NCBI GenBank assembly: GCA_003600225.1
Contig: QZFT01000100.1
Coordinates: forward strand, 1 to 64,000
Source: Pseudonocardiaceae bacterium YIM PH 21723
GTDB lineage: Bacteria > Actinomycetota > Actinomycetes > Mycobacteriales > Pseudonocardiaceae
Direction of reading: 5' to 3'
Length of the DNA: 64,000 nt
Shown: one piece after another, positions 18,383 to 26,992 of the stretch
Layout: each line of letters begins with the position of its first letter
Numbering within the stretch: the stretch's first letter is position 1
Program-made: the position numbers and the translations under genes
The notes under the pieces: generated by a model
Database searches by the model: none
What the model was told of the DNA's origin: nothing
Seen by the model: only the letters and a program-made list of their open reading frames with translations

Positions 18383-18972
18383 CCTGCCCCGGGGCAGCCG
18401 CCGAGCGGAAGAACCGGCTTCCGGCCAGTGAACCGGTACATGTCGAAGTTCTTCGAAGTAATGGCCATAGTGCCTGTTCACCACTGACGTGCATATGTGC
18501 GCATACTTCGGAGTTTTTCTCGAAGTCTGGTTAAACGCGCAACCTTTGAGCTAGAAATCGATTGGTAAGGATCCCCTGCGTGCAAGAAATTGCACTTCCT
18601 TACACCCTGCGAGGCCGGTCGAGCTCGTTTTCGGGCGACCGACCGCCTCCGAGACCGACGCCGTCGCGGCCCCTGCAACCGCGGCGGCGTCGCTTTGTCC
18701 CCAGCACGAACCTCAGACCGAACCCCCGCCCGCAGGCGCCCCCCTGGTGCGATAGGCCGATCGGCCGCCGGAAAGCGTTATCTCCAGCAGCGATGGGTGC
18801 TTCACTACGCAAGCAGTTACTGTCCGGTCAACGCGGACTTCATCGGCGATCGCACCCCTGCACAGCGGTCGGCAATTCCGATTGTGGGATCGGAAACCCC
18901 GATAAGTCCGTGTTATTCCGCGAGAAACCCTGCGCGCAATTCATTGCGCTTTCTTGATGATTGAGGTCCACC
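18383..18972. other. non-coding spacer with the promoter region of the second protease
   Basis: About 590 bp of lower-GC sequence. Open frames exist on the plus strand but lack ribosome sites and coding-like codon use. TGCAAGAAATTGCA (18581-18594) is an inverted repeat. No RNA gene is recognised. The protease promoter should lie in the last 100 bp. Confidence 0.5.
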
Positions 18973-19698
18973 ATGTTCTTGAAGCGTGTTCTCCCGGCCG
19001 CGGCCGTCGTGCTCGCCGCCGTCGCCGGCATCGGCTACCAGACCGACATGTTCTCCGTGCACCAGGTCGCGGGGCCGAAGCCGATCATCGGTGGCACCAC
19101 CGGCACCTACGCGCCCGCCGCCCGGCTGACCAATGACTGGTACTGCACGGCCACGCTGATCTCCCCAGAGTGGATCCTCACCGCACGGCACTGCGTGACC
19201 ACCGGCGCGCCGTACACCGAGCTGGTCAGCAGCCCCACGACCTTCTCCATTGGCAGCACCAGTGACACCGGCGGCATCCAGGCCACCGGCACGCAGATCA
19301 CCATCCACCCGTCGGCCGACCTGGCCCTGGTCAAGCTGGACCACGCGGTGAGCAGCCCGGTCGCGCGGCTGGCCTCGGCCAACCCGGCGCTGGGCGCCTC
19401 GGTCTCCGTCTACGGCTGGGGCTCCATCGTCGACGACACCACCCAGAACGGCCAGCAGTCGCCGGTGTTGAAGACCGCGACCAGCACCTACCAGGGCCCC
19501 GGCGTGGACGTCGTCGGCGGCAGCTCGCTGACCCTGTGGGCGGGCAACGGCGCCGTCGCGGGCGGCGACTCCGGCGGCCCTGCCGTAGCGAACGGCGTGC
19601 AGGTGGGCGTGGCGTCCACCAGCAACCGGTCGACCACGTCGAACTACACCAGCGTGGCCACCTACCGGTCCTGGATCACGCAGGTCTCGGGCGTCTGA
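18973..19698 (+). CDS. secreted trypsin-like serine protease (S1 family)
   Basis: A 241-residue exported protease with the complete triad: His73 (LTARHC), Asp116 (SADLALVKLD) and Ser200 (GGDSGGP). The N-terminus is a hydrophobic signal segment, and IIGGTT around residue 38 is the trypsin-like mature start, so it is made as a short zymogen. ATG 18973 has GAGGT five bases upstream and is preferred to the in-frame TTG at 18961. It is a close relative of the upstream inactive homologue and acts outside the cell. Confidence 0.9.
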   Translation: MFLKRVLPAAAVVLAAVAGIGYQTDMFSVHQVAGPKPIIGGTTGTYAPAARLTNDWYCTATLISPEWILTARHCVTTGAPYTELVSSPTTFSIGSTSDTGGIQATGTQITIHPSADLALVKLDHAVSSPVARLASANPALGASVSVYGWGSIVDDTTQNGQQSPVLKTATSTYQGPGVDVVGGSSLTLWAGNGAVAGGDSGGPAVANGVQVGVASTSNRSTTSNYTSVATYRSWITQVSGV

Positions 19699-20013
19699 TC
19701 CCGGCGACAGATTCCTCGGACCACAGATTTCTCGAACCAGAGAGTCGTCGAATCATTGCGGGGAACGTCGTAGCTGCTTGCTACCTACGGCCTAGGCGCA
19801 TAACGACTCTGTATATGTCAAGTCTGGCAACCGTTTACGGCGTTCACTAGAAAGTCACTAATCAGGAATTCCCGCAAGCACCATCTGTTCCTGACCTGGC
19901 ACTCACCAGACGACCGGCACGCCTCTCACCGGCTGCACCCTCCCCTCGTGTAGCGGCCGGATCCCTGCGGTCGTCCGAGTGCCTCCACAGCGGAGCTGCC
20001 GCCCCGCTGGCCA
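19699..20013. other. non-coding spacer after the active protease
   Basis: The roughly 520 bp between the protease and the oxidoreductase holds no gene I can support. The first part is AT-richer; the rest carries the hairpin at 20014 and a duplicated 14-mer near 20177. Confidence 0.5.
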
Positions 20014-20053
20014 GGGCTCCGCCACCACCCCCTGCATGGTGGCGGAGCCCTTT
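20014..20053 (+). terminator. intrinsic terminator hairpin
   Basis: GGGCTCCGCCACCA and TGGTGGCGGAGCCC form a perfect 14-bp stem with a 9-base loop, followed by TTT. It probably ends the protease transcript, although it lies 315 bp past the stop codon. Confidence 0.7.
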
Positions 20054-20176
20054 GGCGTTCTCCCGATGGCGTGGCCCCGGATCCTGCGCTGCCCCAGCGG
20101 GAATCGGCCACCATCCCCGGAATCGGGATGGGCCCGGTCGTGCCGGGAGTTGCTCCTGATCGACACCGTCGGCAGT

Positions 20177-20204
20177 CGCAGTTCGACAGCCGCAGTTCGA
20201 CAGC
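20177..20204. repeat. 14-bp direct duplication before the oxidoreductase gene
   Basis: CGCAGTTCGACAGC occurs twice in tandem, ending 15 bp before the oxidoreductase start codon. It could be a regulator half-site pair or a chance slippage. Confidence 0.6.
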
Positions 20205-20219
20205 ACAGTGAGGACGATC

Positions 20220-21029
20220 ATGGGCACATTCGGAGTCTGGGCCTCCGGCTCCGCGTTCGAGGGACCGGAGGGCGTCGCCGCGATCCGCGAGGCGGAACAG
20301 CTCGGCTACGACACTTTCTGGATCAGCGACGCGCCGGACATGCTGTCCACCGCCCGCACCCTGCTGGACGCCACCAGCACGATCAGGGTCGGCACCAGCA
20401 TCGTGAACATCTGGAACATGCCGGTCGCCGATGTGAACCGGCGATTCCCGGAGCTCGCCACCGATCGGTTCCTGCTGGGGGTAGGAGCGGGTCACCGCGA
20501 GCGCAACGACGGCTACACCTCACCCTTCGACGCGTTGACGTCCTTCGTCGACGAGCTGGTGGTGCCGAAGGAACGGAGGTTCCTGGCCGCCCTCGGCCCG
20601 AAGGTGCTGCAGCTGGCCGGCGAGCGGGCGGCGGGGGCGATCCCCTACCTGACGACTCCGGAGCACACCGCACGGGCGCGGGAGATCCTCGGCCCGGATC
20701 CGTTCCTCGGGCCCGAGCACGCGGTCATCCTGAACGAGGATCCGGTGCAGGCGCGGGCACTGGGCCGCCAGTTCGTGGGCATCTATCTGACGTTGCGCAA
20801 CTACACCAACAACCTGCTGCGGCTCGGCTTCACCGAGGCCGACCTCGCCGACGGCGGCAGTGATCGCCTGGTGGACGAACTGGTCTACTGGGGCAGTCCA
20901 CAGCAGGTGGCGGCGAAGCTGCGCAGGCATCACGAGGCCGGCGCCGATCACGTGGCGATCCAGTTCCTCACCCCGGACCGGGGCCTGGCCCCGGATCAGA
21001 CCCGCCTGCTGGCTCCCGCGCTGTTCTGA
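20220..21029 (+). CDS. LLM-class (F420/FMN) oxidoreductase, TIGR03620-like
   Basis: A 269-residue bacterial-luciferase-like TIM-barrel oxidoreductase. It begins MGTFGVWASG, followed by EAEQLGYDTFWISD, TSTIRVGTSIVNIW and RFLLGVGAGH, all typical of the TIGR03620 group of actinobacterial, probably F420-dependent enzymes. ATG 20220 is preferred because GAGGA lies six bases upstream. Its substrate is unknown. It stands alone, with a convergent small membrane protein gene after it. Confidence 0.85.
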   Translation: MGTFGVWASGSAFEGPEGVAAIREAEQLGYDTFWISDAPDMLSTARTLLDATSTIRVGTSIVNIWNMPVADVNRRFPELATDRFLLGVGAGHRERNDGYTSPFDALTSFVDELVVPKERRFLAALGPKVLQLAGERAAGAIPYLTTPEHTARAREILGPDPFLGPEHAVILNEDPVQARALGRQFVGIYLTLRNYTNNLLRLGFTEADLADGGSDRLVDELVYWGSPQQVAAKLRRHHEAGADHVAIQFLTPDRGLAPDQTRLLAPALF

Positions 21030-21055
21030 AAACAGAGCTCTCCCAGGTCACCCGG

Positions 21056-21550
21056 CTAGCGCTGCTGGACGTCGGCCCGCATGGCGTCGCGCAGCGCGAA
21101 GATCGCCGTCACGTACGGCGGGTGCACTTCGCCCCAGGCCTTCGCCGCCGGAGCGTCATCCTCGTACCGGCTGGACGGATCGACCTCGGTGGCGATGATC
21201 GCCTCCCGGATGCCGCGGAGCGTCCGGTAGGCCTCATCGGCCGCCTGTGCCACGGCGTCCGGCGCTACCAGCGCGATCTGGTAGCGCCGGGCCAGCAGTC
21301 CGTGCGCGTTGAAGGCGGCCACCACGACCGGCCGGGGCACCGGCGCCCTGTGCTCCAGGGCCAGCGCCTGCAGGTCACCGTCCGTCGCGGTCAGCGCCGC
21401 CAGCAGCTCGGCGTAGGCCTCGCGCTTGTCCTTGTCCAGCTTGCCGATGCGTTCCCGCCGGGCGCGGGCGCGGTCCACCAGCAAGGTGGTGCTGACCCCC
21501 AGCAAGCCGCCACTCAAGGTGCCGACGACTGTTAACCACTCCGCTGCCAT
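21056..21550 (-). CDS. membrane-anchored coiled-coil protein of unknown function
   Basis: A 164-residue protein with one N-terminal hydrophobic segment (WLTVVGTLSGGLLGVSTTLL), then a basic helix (RARARRERIGKLDKDKREAY) and a helical cytoplasmic domain. This layout is common in small actinobacterial hypothetical proteins, whose function is unknown. The dispersed palindromic element, copy B, ends 35 bp upstream of its start. It may be transcribed by readthrough from the SRPBCC operon. Confidence 0.65.
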   Translation of the reverse strand: MAAEWLTVVGTLSGGLLGVSTTLLVDRARARRERIGKLDKDKREAYAELLAALTATDGDLQALALEHRAPVPRPVVVAAFNAHGLLARRYQIALVAPDAVAQAADEAYRTLRGIREAIIATEVDPSSRYEDDAPAAKAWGEVHPPYVTAIFALRDAMRADVQQR

Positions 21551-21584
21551 AGCGGTGATCTTACGGTTCCCCCTGCCAGGGGTC

Positions 21585-21639
21585 CCGAAGTCGGCGATGT
21601 TCGGGGCTCGTTCCTCGCCGCGAACATCGCCGACTTCGG
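21585..21639. repeat. dispersed palindromic element, copy B
   Basis: Perfect 19-bp arms (CCGAAGTCGGCGATGTTCG and its complement) flank the 17-base loop GGGCTCGTTCCTCGCCG, which is the exact reverse complement of the loop of copy A. It starts 7 bp after the stop codon of the SRPBCC gene, in the direction of that gene's transcription. Confidence 0.92.
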
Positions 21640-21646
21640 TTCAGGA

Positions 21647-22387
21647 TCAGAGGGACTCCAGGACCTTTTTCCAGTCGTCGGCAGTGGGCTCGGCGGCGAA
21701 CATGTGGTGGGCGGCCTCCAGCCCCGGGGCGTAGCCACGCTGGAAGCGCAACATGCCGACGGCCGTGCGGAACCCGACGAAGGTGAATCCGTCGCGCACC
21801 GTCGACCAGTCGGCCACGGCGTCGATCGGGTCCAGCCCGGGCGGGGTCAGCCGTACCTGTTCGCCTGGCTGCGGATGGTGGTCCAGCCCCAGCGCGGTCA
21901 GCAGCCGGGACCAGATGTCGACGCCCTGCTCCACTGGCGGGCCGGCCACATAGACGTAGTGCCCTTCGCGGCCGGGGAAGTGCCGCAGCACCTCCTGCAG
22001 GGTGTGCAGGTACATGGTCCAGCCGTGACTGGTGCTGTCGACGAACTCGTCGCCCCAGTCATCGGACATGACTCCGCTGTGCACGAAGCGCAGTCCGACG
22101 GTGCCACCCTCCCGGGCCTCGATCAGGTACTCCATGGCGTGGAACTCGCCGGCCGGACTCGACTCGGTCCGGTAGGCCAGCTGCTTGCCGGGCTCCCAGG
22201 CGGTGATGGTGGACTGCTCCTGGAAGTCGCCGAGCGACATCCGGATCTGCCCGCCGACTCCGGGCTCCACCGTGTGCGGGCCCATGAACCAGGAGTCGAT
22301 CCCCGGTCCGGTGGAGATCGCCGCCCACACCTGCTCGGGAGTGGCCTCCAGTTCGACTTCCTTGCGAATCTCGAACTCGCGTGGCAT
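21647..22387 (-). CDS. SRPBCC/AHSA1-type domain protein
   Basis: A 246-residue START-like ligand-binding protein. It opens with FEIRKEVELEATPEQVWAAI and ends with the helix TADDWKKVLESL, as in AHSA1/SRPBCC proteins. ATG 22387 shares one base with the stop of the upstream paralogue, so the genes are coupled. It is the last gene of an ArsR-SRPBCC-SRPBCC operon. Such pairs are common in actinobacteria, where ArsR regulates the SRPBCC genes; the ligand is unknown. Confidence 0.85.
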   Translation of the reverse strand: MPREFEIRKEVELEATPEQVWAAISTGPGIDSWFMGPHTVEPGVGGQIRMSLGDFQEQSTITAWEPGKQLAYRTESSPAGEFHAMEYLIEAREGGTVGLRFVHSGVMSDDWGDEFVDSTSHGWTMYLHTLQEVLRHFPGREGHYVYVAGPPVEQGVDIWSRLLTALGLDHHPQPGEQVRLTPPGLDPIDAVADWSTVRDGFTFVGFRTAVGMLRFQRGYAPGLEAAHHMFAAEPTADDWKKVLESL

Positions 22388-23112
22388 CAGGCAGTCCCTC
22401 CCGCGAAGTGGCCGTCGAACCAAGCCTGCCAAGCCTCCTGGGATTTCGCCTGGTCAACTCCCTCGGCGAACTGGTGCACGCTGTAGCCGACCCGGTCGCC
22501 GAACGCGTTGCGGCCGAAGATCCGGATGAGGCTGTCCGCGGAACGCAGACCGAGGAAGTTGGCGTTGCGGAAGTCCACCACCGCGTCCACCTGGCCGACG
22601 CCCGGCACATCGAGAGTCACCGGTGCGCCCGGCCCGCCCTGCATGACCCCCAACTGCACGCAGAACATGGCGAAAGCCTCGGGCGCACCGGCCGACTCCG
22701 GGCCGGAACCGGCGACATAGGTCGTCTCCCGGCCGGGGAAATACTTCACGTATTGGTTCAAAGTGTGCAGGTAGAACTCGGTGTGCTTGCCGGCGCCGTC
22801 GTACTGGGTGTCCCAGTCGTCGGTGAACACGCCGCTGTGCACGTAGCGCAGGGTCACCCCGCCGCCGTCCCGCGTCTCGATCACGTACTCCAGCGCGTTG
22901 AACCAGCCATCCGGGCCCTCCATCCGGTGAGCCACCTTGTTCGGCGGGTCGAACTCGACGAAGCCCTGGGCAGCCAGCTGCTCCGGATCGTCGGTGGGCT
23001 GGAATCCGGTGGGGAACATCCAGCCGGCGGCACCCTCGGTGACCGCCGCGAACACCTGCTCGGGAGTGGCCTCCAGGGCCACCTCACGGCGAATGTCGAA
23101 AGATTTGCCCAT
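22387..23112 (-). CDS. SRPBCC/AHSA1-type domain protein, paralogue
   Basis: A 241-residue START-like protein similar to its downstream neighbour. It begins MGKSFDIRREVALEATPEQV and contains the GVTLRYVHSGVFTDDWDTQ segment, which matches the VGLRFVHSGVMSDDWGDE segment of the other copy. Only 2 bp separate it from the arsR stop. The two proteins probably arose by duplication and may act on the same ligand class. Confidence 0.85.
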   Translation of the reverse strand: MGKSFDIRREVALEATPEQVFAAVTEGAAGWMFPTGFQPTDDPEQLAAQGFVEFDPPNKVAHRMEGPDGWFNALEYVIETRDGGGVTLRYVHSGVFTDDWDTQYDGAGKHTEFYLHTLNQYVKYFPGRETTYVAGSGPESAGAPEAFAMFCVQLGVMQGGPGAPVTLDVPGVGQVDAVVDFRNANFLGLRSADSLIRIFGRNAFGDRVGYSVHQFAEGVDQAKSQEAWQAWFDGHFAGGTA

Positions 23113-23114
23113 GG

Positions 23115-23717
23115 CTAGCTCTCCTTCTTCGAACCGGGGTTCTTGAGACTGGGGTGTAGTGCCAGGACGAACCGGTGCTTGCGCCCGCCCGTTGCCTTCT
23201 CGTCGTGGTAGCGGCTGACCAGGTCCTTGACGGTTTCGCTCAGCTCGGCGGCGAACTCCGCCCGCTCGGCGGCCGAGGCGAACGTGATCTCGCTGTCGAT
23301 GGCGAACGTGGCTAACGGCTTGCGTGCCTTCGCCGCCCCGGCGATCAGCTCGCCGACCTCACGGACCAGCCGGGCGGCCAGCGCGATCAGCCAGCGCGCC
23401 GACACCTGGTCCGGCGCGCGATTGGGATCGGGCGCCACGGCGGACAACGCGTTCGGTGAGATGACGTAGGAGGCGGCGGTGGCCCGCATGATCCGCTCGG
23501 TGCAGTTGCCCCGGCGCCGCTCCTCGATCAGCTCGACCAGGCCGTGCTGTTCCAGGGTCTTCAGGTGATAGTTGATCTTCTGGCGGGGCCAGACGAAGTC
23601 CACGGCGAGCGCACTCGCCGACTGCGGCTTCCGCAGGGCGGCCAGCAGCCGGGAGCGCATCGGGTCGAGGGAGGCCTCGGCCGCAGCCGGGTCGTCGATC
23701 ACTGCCACGTCCAACAT
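23115..23717 (-). CDS. ArsR family transcriptional regulator
   Basis: A 200-residue regulator with an N-terminal winged helix. MRSRLLAALRKPQSASALAV and WPRQKINYHLKTLEQHGLVE give the recognition helix, and a long helical C-terminal domain follows. No CxC metal site is seen, so it senses something other than arsenite-type metals. It heads the operon with two SRPBCC genes. An inverted repeat at 23735-23750, just upstream, may be its operator. Confidence 0.87.
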   Translation of the reverse strand: MLDVAVIDDPAAAEASLDPMRSRLLAALRKPQSASALAVDFVWPRQKINYHLKTLEQHGLVELIEERRRGNCTERIMRATAASYVISPNALSAVAPDPNRAPDQVSARWLIALAARLVREVGELIAGAAKARKPLATFAIDSEITFASAAERAEFAAELSETVKDLVSRYHDEKATGGRKHRFVLALHPSLKNPGSKKES

Positions 23718-23734
23718 GCCTCAACCAAACCACC

Positions 23735-23750
23735 GACAAATTTTTTTGTC
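23735..23750. promoter_or_regulatory. inverted repeat upstream of arsR, possible operator
   Basis: GACAAA and TTTGTC flank TTTT, 18 bp upstream of the arsR start codon. It is the most AT-rich spot of the region and is well placed for a self-regulating ArsR site overlapping the promoter. Confidence 0.45.
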
Positions 23751-23802
23751 AAGGCGATTCGAATTGTCGGCCATTCTGTGCTCGATCAGGGGACGAGGAG
23801 TC

Positions 23803-23844
23803 CCGAAGTCGACGATGTTCGGGGGCGAACATCGTCAACTTCGG
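23803..23844. repeat. dispersed palindromic element, copy C (short loop)
   Basis: 19-bp arms with one mismatch (CCGAAGTCGACGATGTTCG against CGAACATCGTCAACTTCGG) flank only GGGG, so the 17-base loop of copies A and B is lost. Its right arm overlaps the end of the TIGR03086-like gene and supplies that gene's last two codons and stop (Arg-Ser-TGA). Confidence 0.9.
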
Positions 23845-24404
23845 AGTGGTTCCCGGCCGAGGAAGGCGAGTAGGTGCTCGCCCGGAGAGCCGCTGGGCAG
23901 CGGGATCGGGGCGGCGAAGCGGGCGGGGCGGTCCTGGGCGCTGACCAGCAGCGGAGCCACGTCCAGCAACGCCCGGCCGAGGGCGTCGGGCAGCGGCCGG
24001 GTCCGGCCGAGGGCGGCGGCGATGTCCCAGCCGTGGACCGCGACCTCCAGCGCACCGGCGGAGGCGACCATCACGGTCGCCAGTGGGCAGCAGCCGACCA
24101 CCACCTCGGGCCGGGGCGAGCCGAGCCAGGCACCCAGCAGCCGGCAGGCCCGGTCCCGCAGGGCCGCCACCGGATCGGCCACCGGATCCAGTCGCACGTC
24201 CAACTGGACGTGACCGAACTCGGCCGCCTCCTGGAGGGCGGCCAAGCCGTCGTTCATGTGGGTCAGCAACCCGCGCAGGTCCCAGCGGGCACAGGGAGTC
24301 GGTCGCGTCATGGCCGCATCGGTGACCAGGTGCAGGCTGCCGAGCGTGTAGCCGACAGCCCGTTCCAGTAGCCCCACCGATCCGGCCGGCGCGACCGGGT
24401 TCAT
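23835..24404 (-). CDS. TIGR03086-family (DinB/mycothiol-type helical bundle) protein
   Basis: A 189-residue protein of the four-helix-bundle maleylpyruvate-isomerase-N-like class. It has CARWDLRGLLTHMNDGL, with the metal-binding type histidine, and the GALEVAVHGWDIAAALG helix with a second histidine. The ATG at 24404 overlaps the sigma-factor stop by 4 bp (ATGA), so the two are coupled. Its Arg-Ser-stop end lies inside palindromic element copy C. Related proteins may use mycothiol; the reaction is unknown. Confidence 0.82.
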   Translation of the reverse strand: MNPVAPAGSVGLLERAVGYTLGSLHLVTDAAMTRPTPCARWDLRGLLTHMNDGLAALQEAAEFGHVQLDVRLDPVADPVAALRDRACRLLGAWLGSPRPEVVVGCCPLATVMVASAGALEVAVHGWDIAAALGRTRPLPDALGRALLDVAPLLVSAQDRPARFAAPIPLPSGSPGEHLLAFLGREPLRS

Positions 24405-25363
24405 GTCAGCTCGGCGGGCAGGCCGAAGGTCTCGAACAGCTTCTCGTCCAGGAAGGCCACCACGTGTGAGATCACCGTGCCCTGGATGTGCAGCACGTGC
24501 AGCTGGAAAGGCCGGAAGACACCGTCCGCATGGCGTAAGTAGGTGGCCAGCGTCGGCTGACCATTGGCCGCGGCCGGGATGAGTCGCAGCTCGCCGGGGT
24601 GCTTGGCCGGGCACTTCTCCTCGGCCAGCGTGACGATGGCCGCCGGGCCCTGGAACCAGCCGGAGAAGGGCGGCATCTCCCAGATCGCGTCCTGGGTGAA
24701 CAGCGAGGCCAGCAGCTTCGGGTCCTTCTCCTCGAAGGCCCGCACGTAGCGGTCCAGCAGCTCCCTGGTCTCGGCGGAGTCCGGTTCGACGATGTCGTCC
24801 TGGCTGAGCGCCACCGCCTTGAGCTGGGCATGGGCCCGCTGCAAGATGCTGTTCACCGCGGCCGTGCTCAGCTCCAGTGCCTCGGCGACCTCGGCCGCCT
24901 TCCACTTGAGCACGTCCCGCAGCACCAGCACCGCGCGTTGCCGGGGCGGTAAGTGCTGCAGGGCGGCGATGAACGCCAGCCGCACCGTGTGCCGGGCCTC
25001 GACGATCTCCGCCGGGTCGATCATGTCGTCGGAGATGGGCTCCAGCCACGCCACCTCGCCCTGCTCGATGAGGTCCCCGCCCGCGTCGGAGGCCGGCGCT
25101 CCCAGGCCGGTGGGCAGCGGTCTGCGCTTCTTGGTGTCCAGCGCGGTCAGGCAGGCCGTGGTGGCGATCCGGTGCAGCCAGGTGCGCAGCGAGGACCGGC
25201 CCTCGAAGTTGTCGTAGGCCTTCCAGGCACGCAGATAGGTCTCCTGCACCAGGTCCTCGGCGTCGTGGACCGAGCCCAGCATCCGATAGCAGTGCGCCAG
25301 CAGTTCCCGCCGGTACGGGTCGGCCTGCTGCATGAAGTCGGTCTCGGCCACCTGGGTGTTCAC
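24401..25363 (-). CDS. ECF sigma factor with SnoaL-like C-terminal domain (SigG/TIGR02960 type)
   Basis: A 320-residue sigma factor. Region 2 shows HDAEDLVQETYLRAWKAYDN and region 4 the LPPRQRAVLVLRDVLKWKA segment with the STAAVNSILQRAH helix. Residues about 200-320 form a SnoaL-like domain (ETRELLDRYVRAFEEKDPK) that modulates this class without a classical anti-sigma factor. GTG 25363 is chosen because AGGAGA lies seven bases upstream and the protein then starts just before region 2. It is translationally coupled to the TIGR03086 gene. Confidence 0.88.
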   Translation of the reverse strand: MNTQVAETDFMQQADPYRRELLAHCYRMLGSVHDAEDLVQETYLRAWKAYDNFEGRSSLRTWLHRIATTACLTALDTKKRRPLPTGLGAPASDAGGDLIEQGEVAWLEPISDDMIDPAEIVEARHTVRLAFIAALQHLPPRQRAVLVLRDVLKWKAAEVAEALELSTAAVNSILQRAHAQLKAVALSQDDIVEPDSAETRELLDRYVRAFEEKDPKLLASLFTQDAIWEMPPFSGWFQGPAAIVTLAEEKCPAKHPGELRLIPAAANGQPTLATYLRHADGVFRPFQLHVLHIQGTVISHVVAFLDEKLFETFGLPAELT

Positions 25364-25567
25364 GACATCTCTCCTCGCGGGTGTGAGCTGCGGAACACCA
25401 GTCATAGACCAGGGCACCGACAAAAACTCATCGAACCGGCGATGGGTTTTTATCGGGGGTCAGGTCTATGCAGGTGAGAGCGTTGCAGCCGACGAGTCGC
25501 GGGGAATTCGTTATGAATCTGCCACCTGTGGTGTCCGCCGGGGAGTGGCAATCCGCGCTGGTGGCGG

Positions 25568-26890
25568 CTACCCGACGAGTACTGACGGTGTCCGCGCCTC
25601 CCGGCCGGCCACGATCGCCACGGCGGCGGCGAAGGTGGGTACCGCCAGGCACAGGAACAGCAGCGGAACGGCCAGGCCGAGGCCGAGGACGGCGCCGCCG
25701 ACCAGCGAGCCGAGGATGGCGCCGAACCGGCCGATGCCGAGTGTCCACGCCGATCCGCTGGCGCGGCAGTCGGTCGGATAGCACCCGGGGATGAAGGCCA
25801 GCAGGCCGACCATCCCGCCGTTCAGGCAGGTCCCGGCGGCGAACACCAGCACGGCCAGCAGCGGTGAGCTCAGGCTGACCGCGCCCAGGCTCAGGATGAA
25901 CACCCCGCTGAGCGCGCAGCTCACCCCGAGGACCCTGCCGGGTTCCCAGCGGCCCATCAGCCAGCCCGCCGCCGGGCCGCCGACGATGCCGCCCAGCTGG
26001 AACAGGCCGGCGACCATCGCGGCCGTGCCCAGTGGCAGGCCGCCGTCCCGCAACAGCGTCGGCAGCCAGCCGAGCACCAGGTAGACGACCAGCAGCAGCG
26101 CGAAACAGGTGATCCACAACGACAGCGTGCGGCGCCGGTACCGCGCCGTCAGCAGCTTGCCGACCGGTGTCCGGCGCGGGCCCGCGTCCTCGGTCAGCAC
26201 AAAGGTGGCCGACGCGGGGAACCGTCCGCCGAGCCGCCGCAGCACCCGCGCGATCCGGTCCGGCGCGGCGCCGCGGGCCACCAGGAAACGCGGGGACTCC
26301 GGCAGCAGGAACCACAGCGCGGGCAGCAGCGCGAGCGGCAGCAGCCCACCCATCAACAGCACGGACCGCCAGCCGTAGCCGGGCAGCAGCGACGCGGTGA
26401 CGAACCCACCGGAACCGGAGCCCACGGTGAAGCCGGTGATCATCACCGTGACCAGCAGCGCGCGGCGCCGCTCGGGCAGATACTCGGCGAGCAGCGTGCT
26501 GGTATTGGGCAGTACCGCGCCCAGGGCGATACCGGTCAGCAGGCGCAGCAGCACGAGTTCCAGTGGGCTGCGGGCGATGGCGGTCAGCACGCTGAACAGG
26601 CCGAATCCGGCGACGCCGAGCAGCAGCACGCTGCGGCGGCCCAGCCGGTCGGCGACGGGTCCGGCGGACAGCGAGCCGATGGCCAGGCCGATCATCCCGA
26701 CCCCCAGGACCGGGCCGAACGCCACCTTGGAGATCCCGAACTCGTGCATCACCGCAGGGCCGACGAAACCCATCACGGCCACGTCGAATCCGTCGAACAC
26801 GACGATCAGGAAGCAGGCCACCAGGATCAGCCACTGGAAGCGGCCCACCGGGCGGTCATCGATCCACGCCTTGACGTCGACGGTTGCCAT
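25568..26890 (-). CDS. MFS transporter, aromatic acid:H+ symporter (PcaK/BenK-like)
   Basis: A 440-residue permease with twelve membrane segments. It has VVFDGFDVAVMGFVGPAV in helix 1, the AAHS-family DGFD motif, and GPVADRLGRRSVLLLG in the loop 2-3 signature. It probably imports benzoate or hydroxybenzoate-like acids. No ring-cleavage genes are nearby, although an ABM-type monooxygenase lies upstream on the same strand. Length fits the family. Confidence 0.88.
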   Translation of the reverse strand: MATVDVKAWIDDRPVGRFQWLILVACFLIVVFDGFDVAVMGFVGPAVMHEFGISKVAFGPVLGVGMIGLAIGSLSAGPVADRLGRRSVLLLGVAGFGLFSVLTAIARSPLELVLLRLLTGIALGAVLPNTSTLLAEYLPERRRALLVTVMITGFTVGSGSGGFVTASLLPGYGWRSVLLMGGLLPLALLPALWFLLPESPRFLVARGAAPDRIARVLRRLGGRFPASATFVLTEDAGPRRTPVGKLLTARYRRRTLSLWITCFALLLVVYLVLGWLPTLLRDGGLPLGTAAMVAGLFQLGGIVGGPAAGWLMGRWEPGRVLGVSCALSGVFILSLGAVSLSSPLLAVLVFAAGTCLNGGMVGLLAFIPGCYPTDCRASGSAWTLGIGRFGAILGSLVGGAVLGLGLAVPLLFLCLAVPTFAAAVAIVAGREARTPSVLVG

Positions 26891-26992
26891 CGGCCGACCC
26901 TATGGCGGATCGCCGATGACAACGTCCGACAGGTTTGTCCGGTAGCGGACTTCCGAACGCGGCCTTCACCGCGTCCGGAAGTCAGCGCGTCG

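Noticed and set aside
18562-18964. Two overlapping small plus-strand frames between the proteases
   Set aside because: No ribosome site, poor codon bias and no recognisable protein; treated as promoter spacer.
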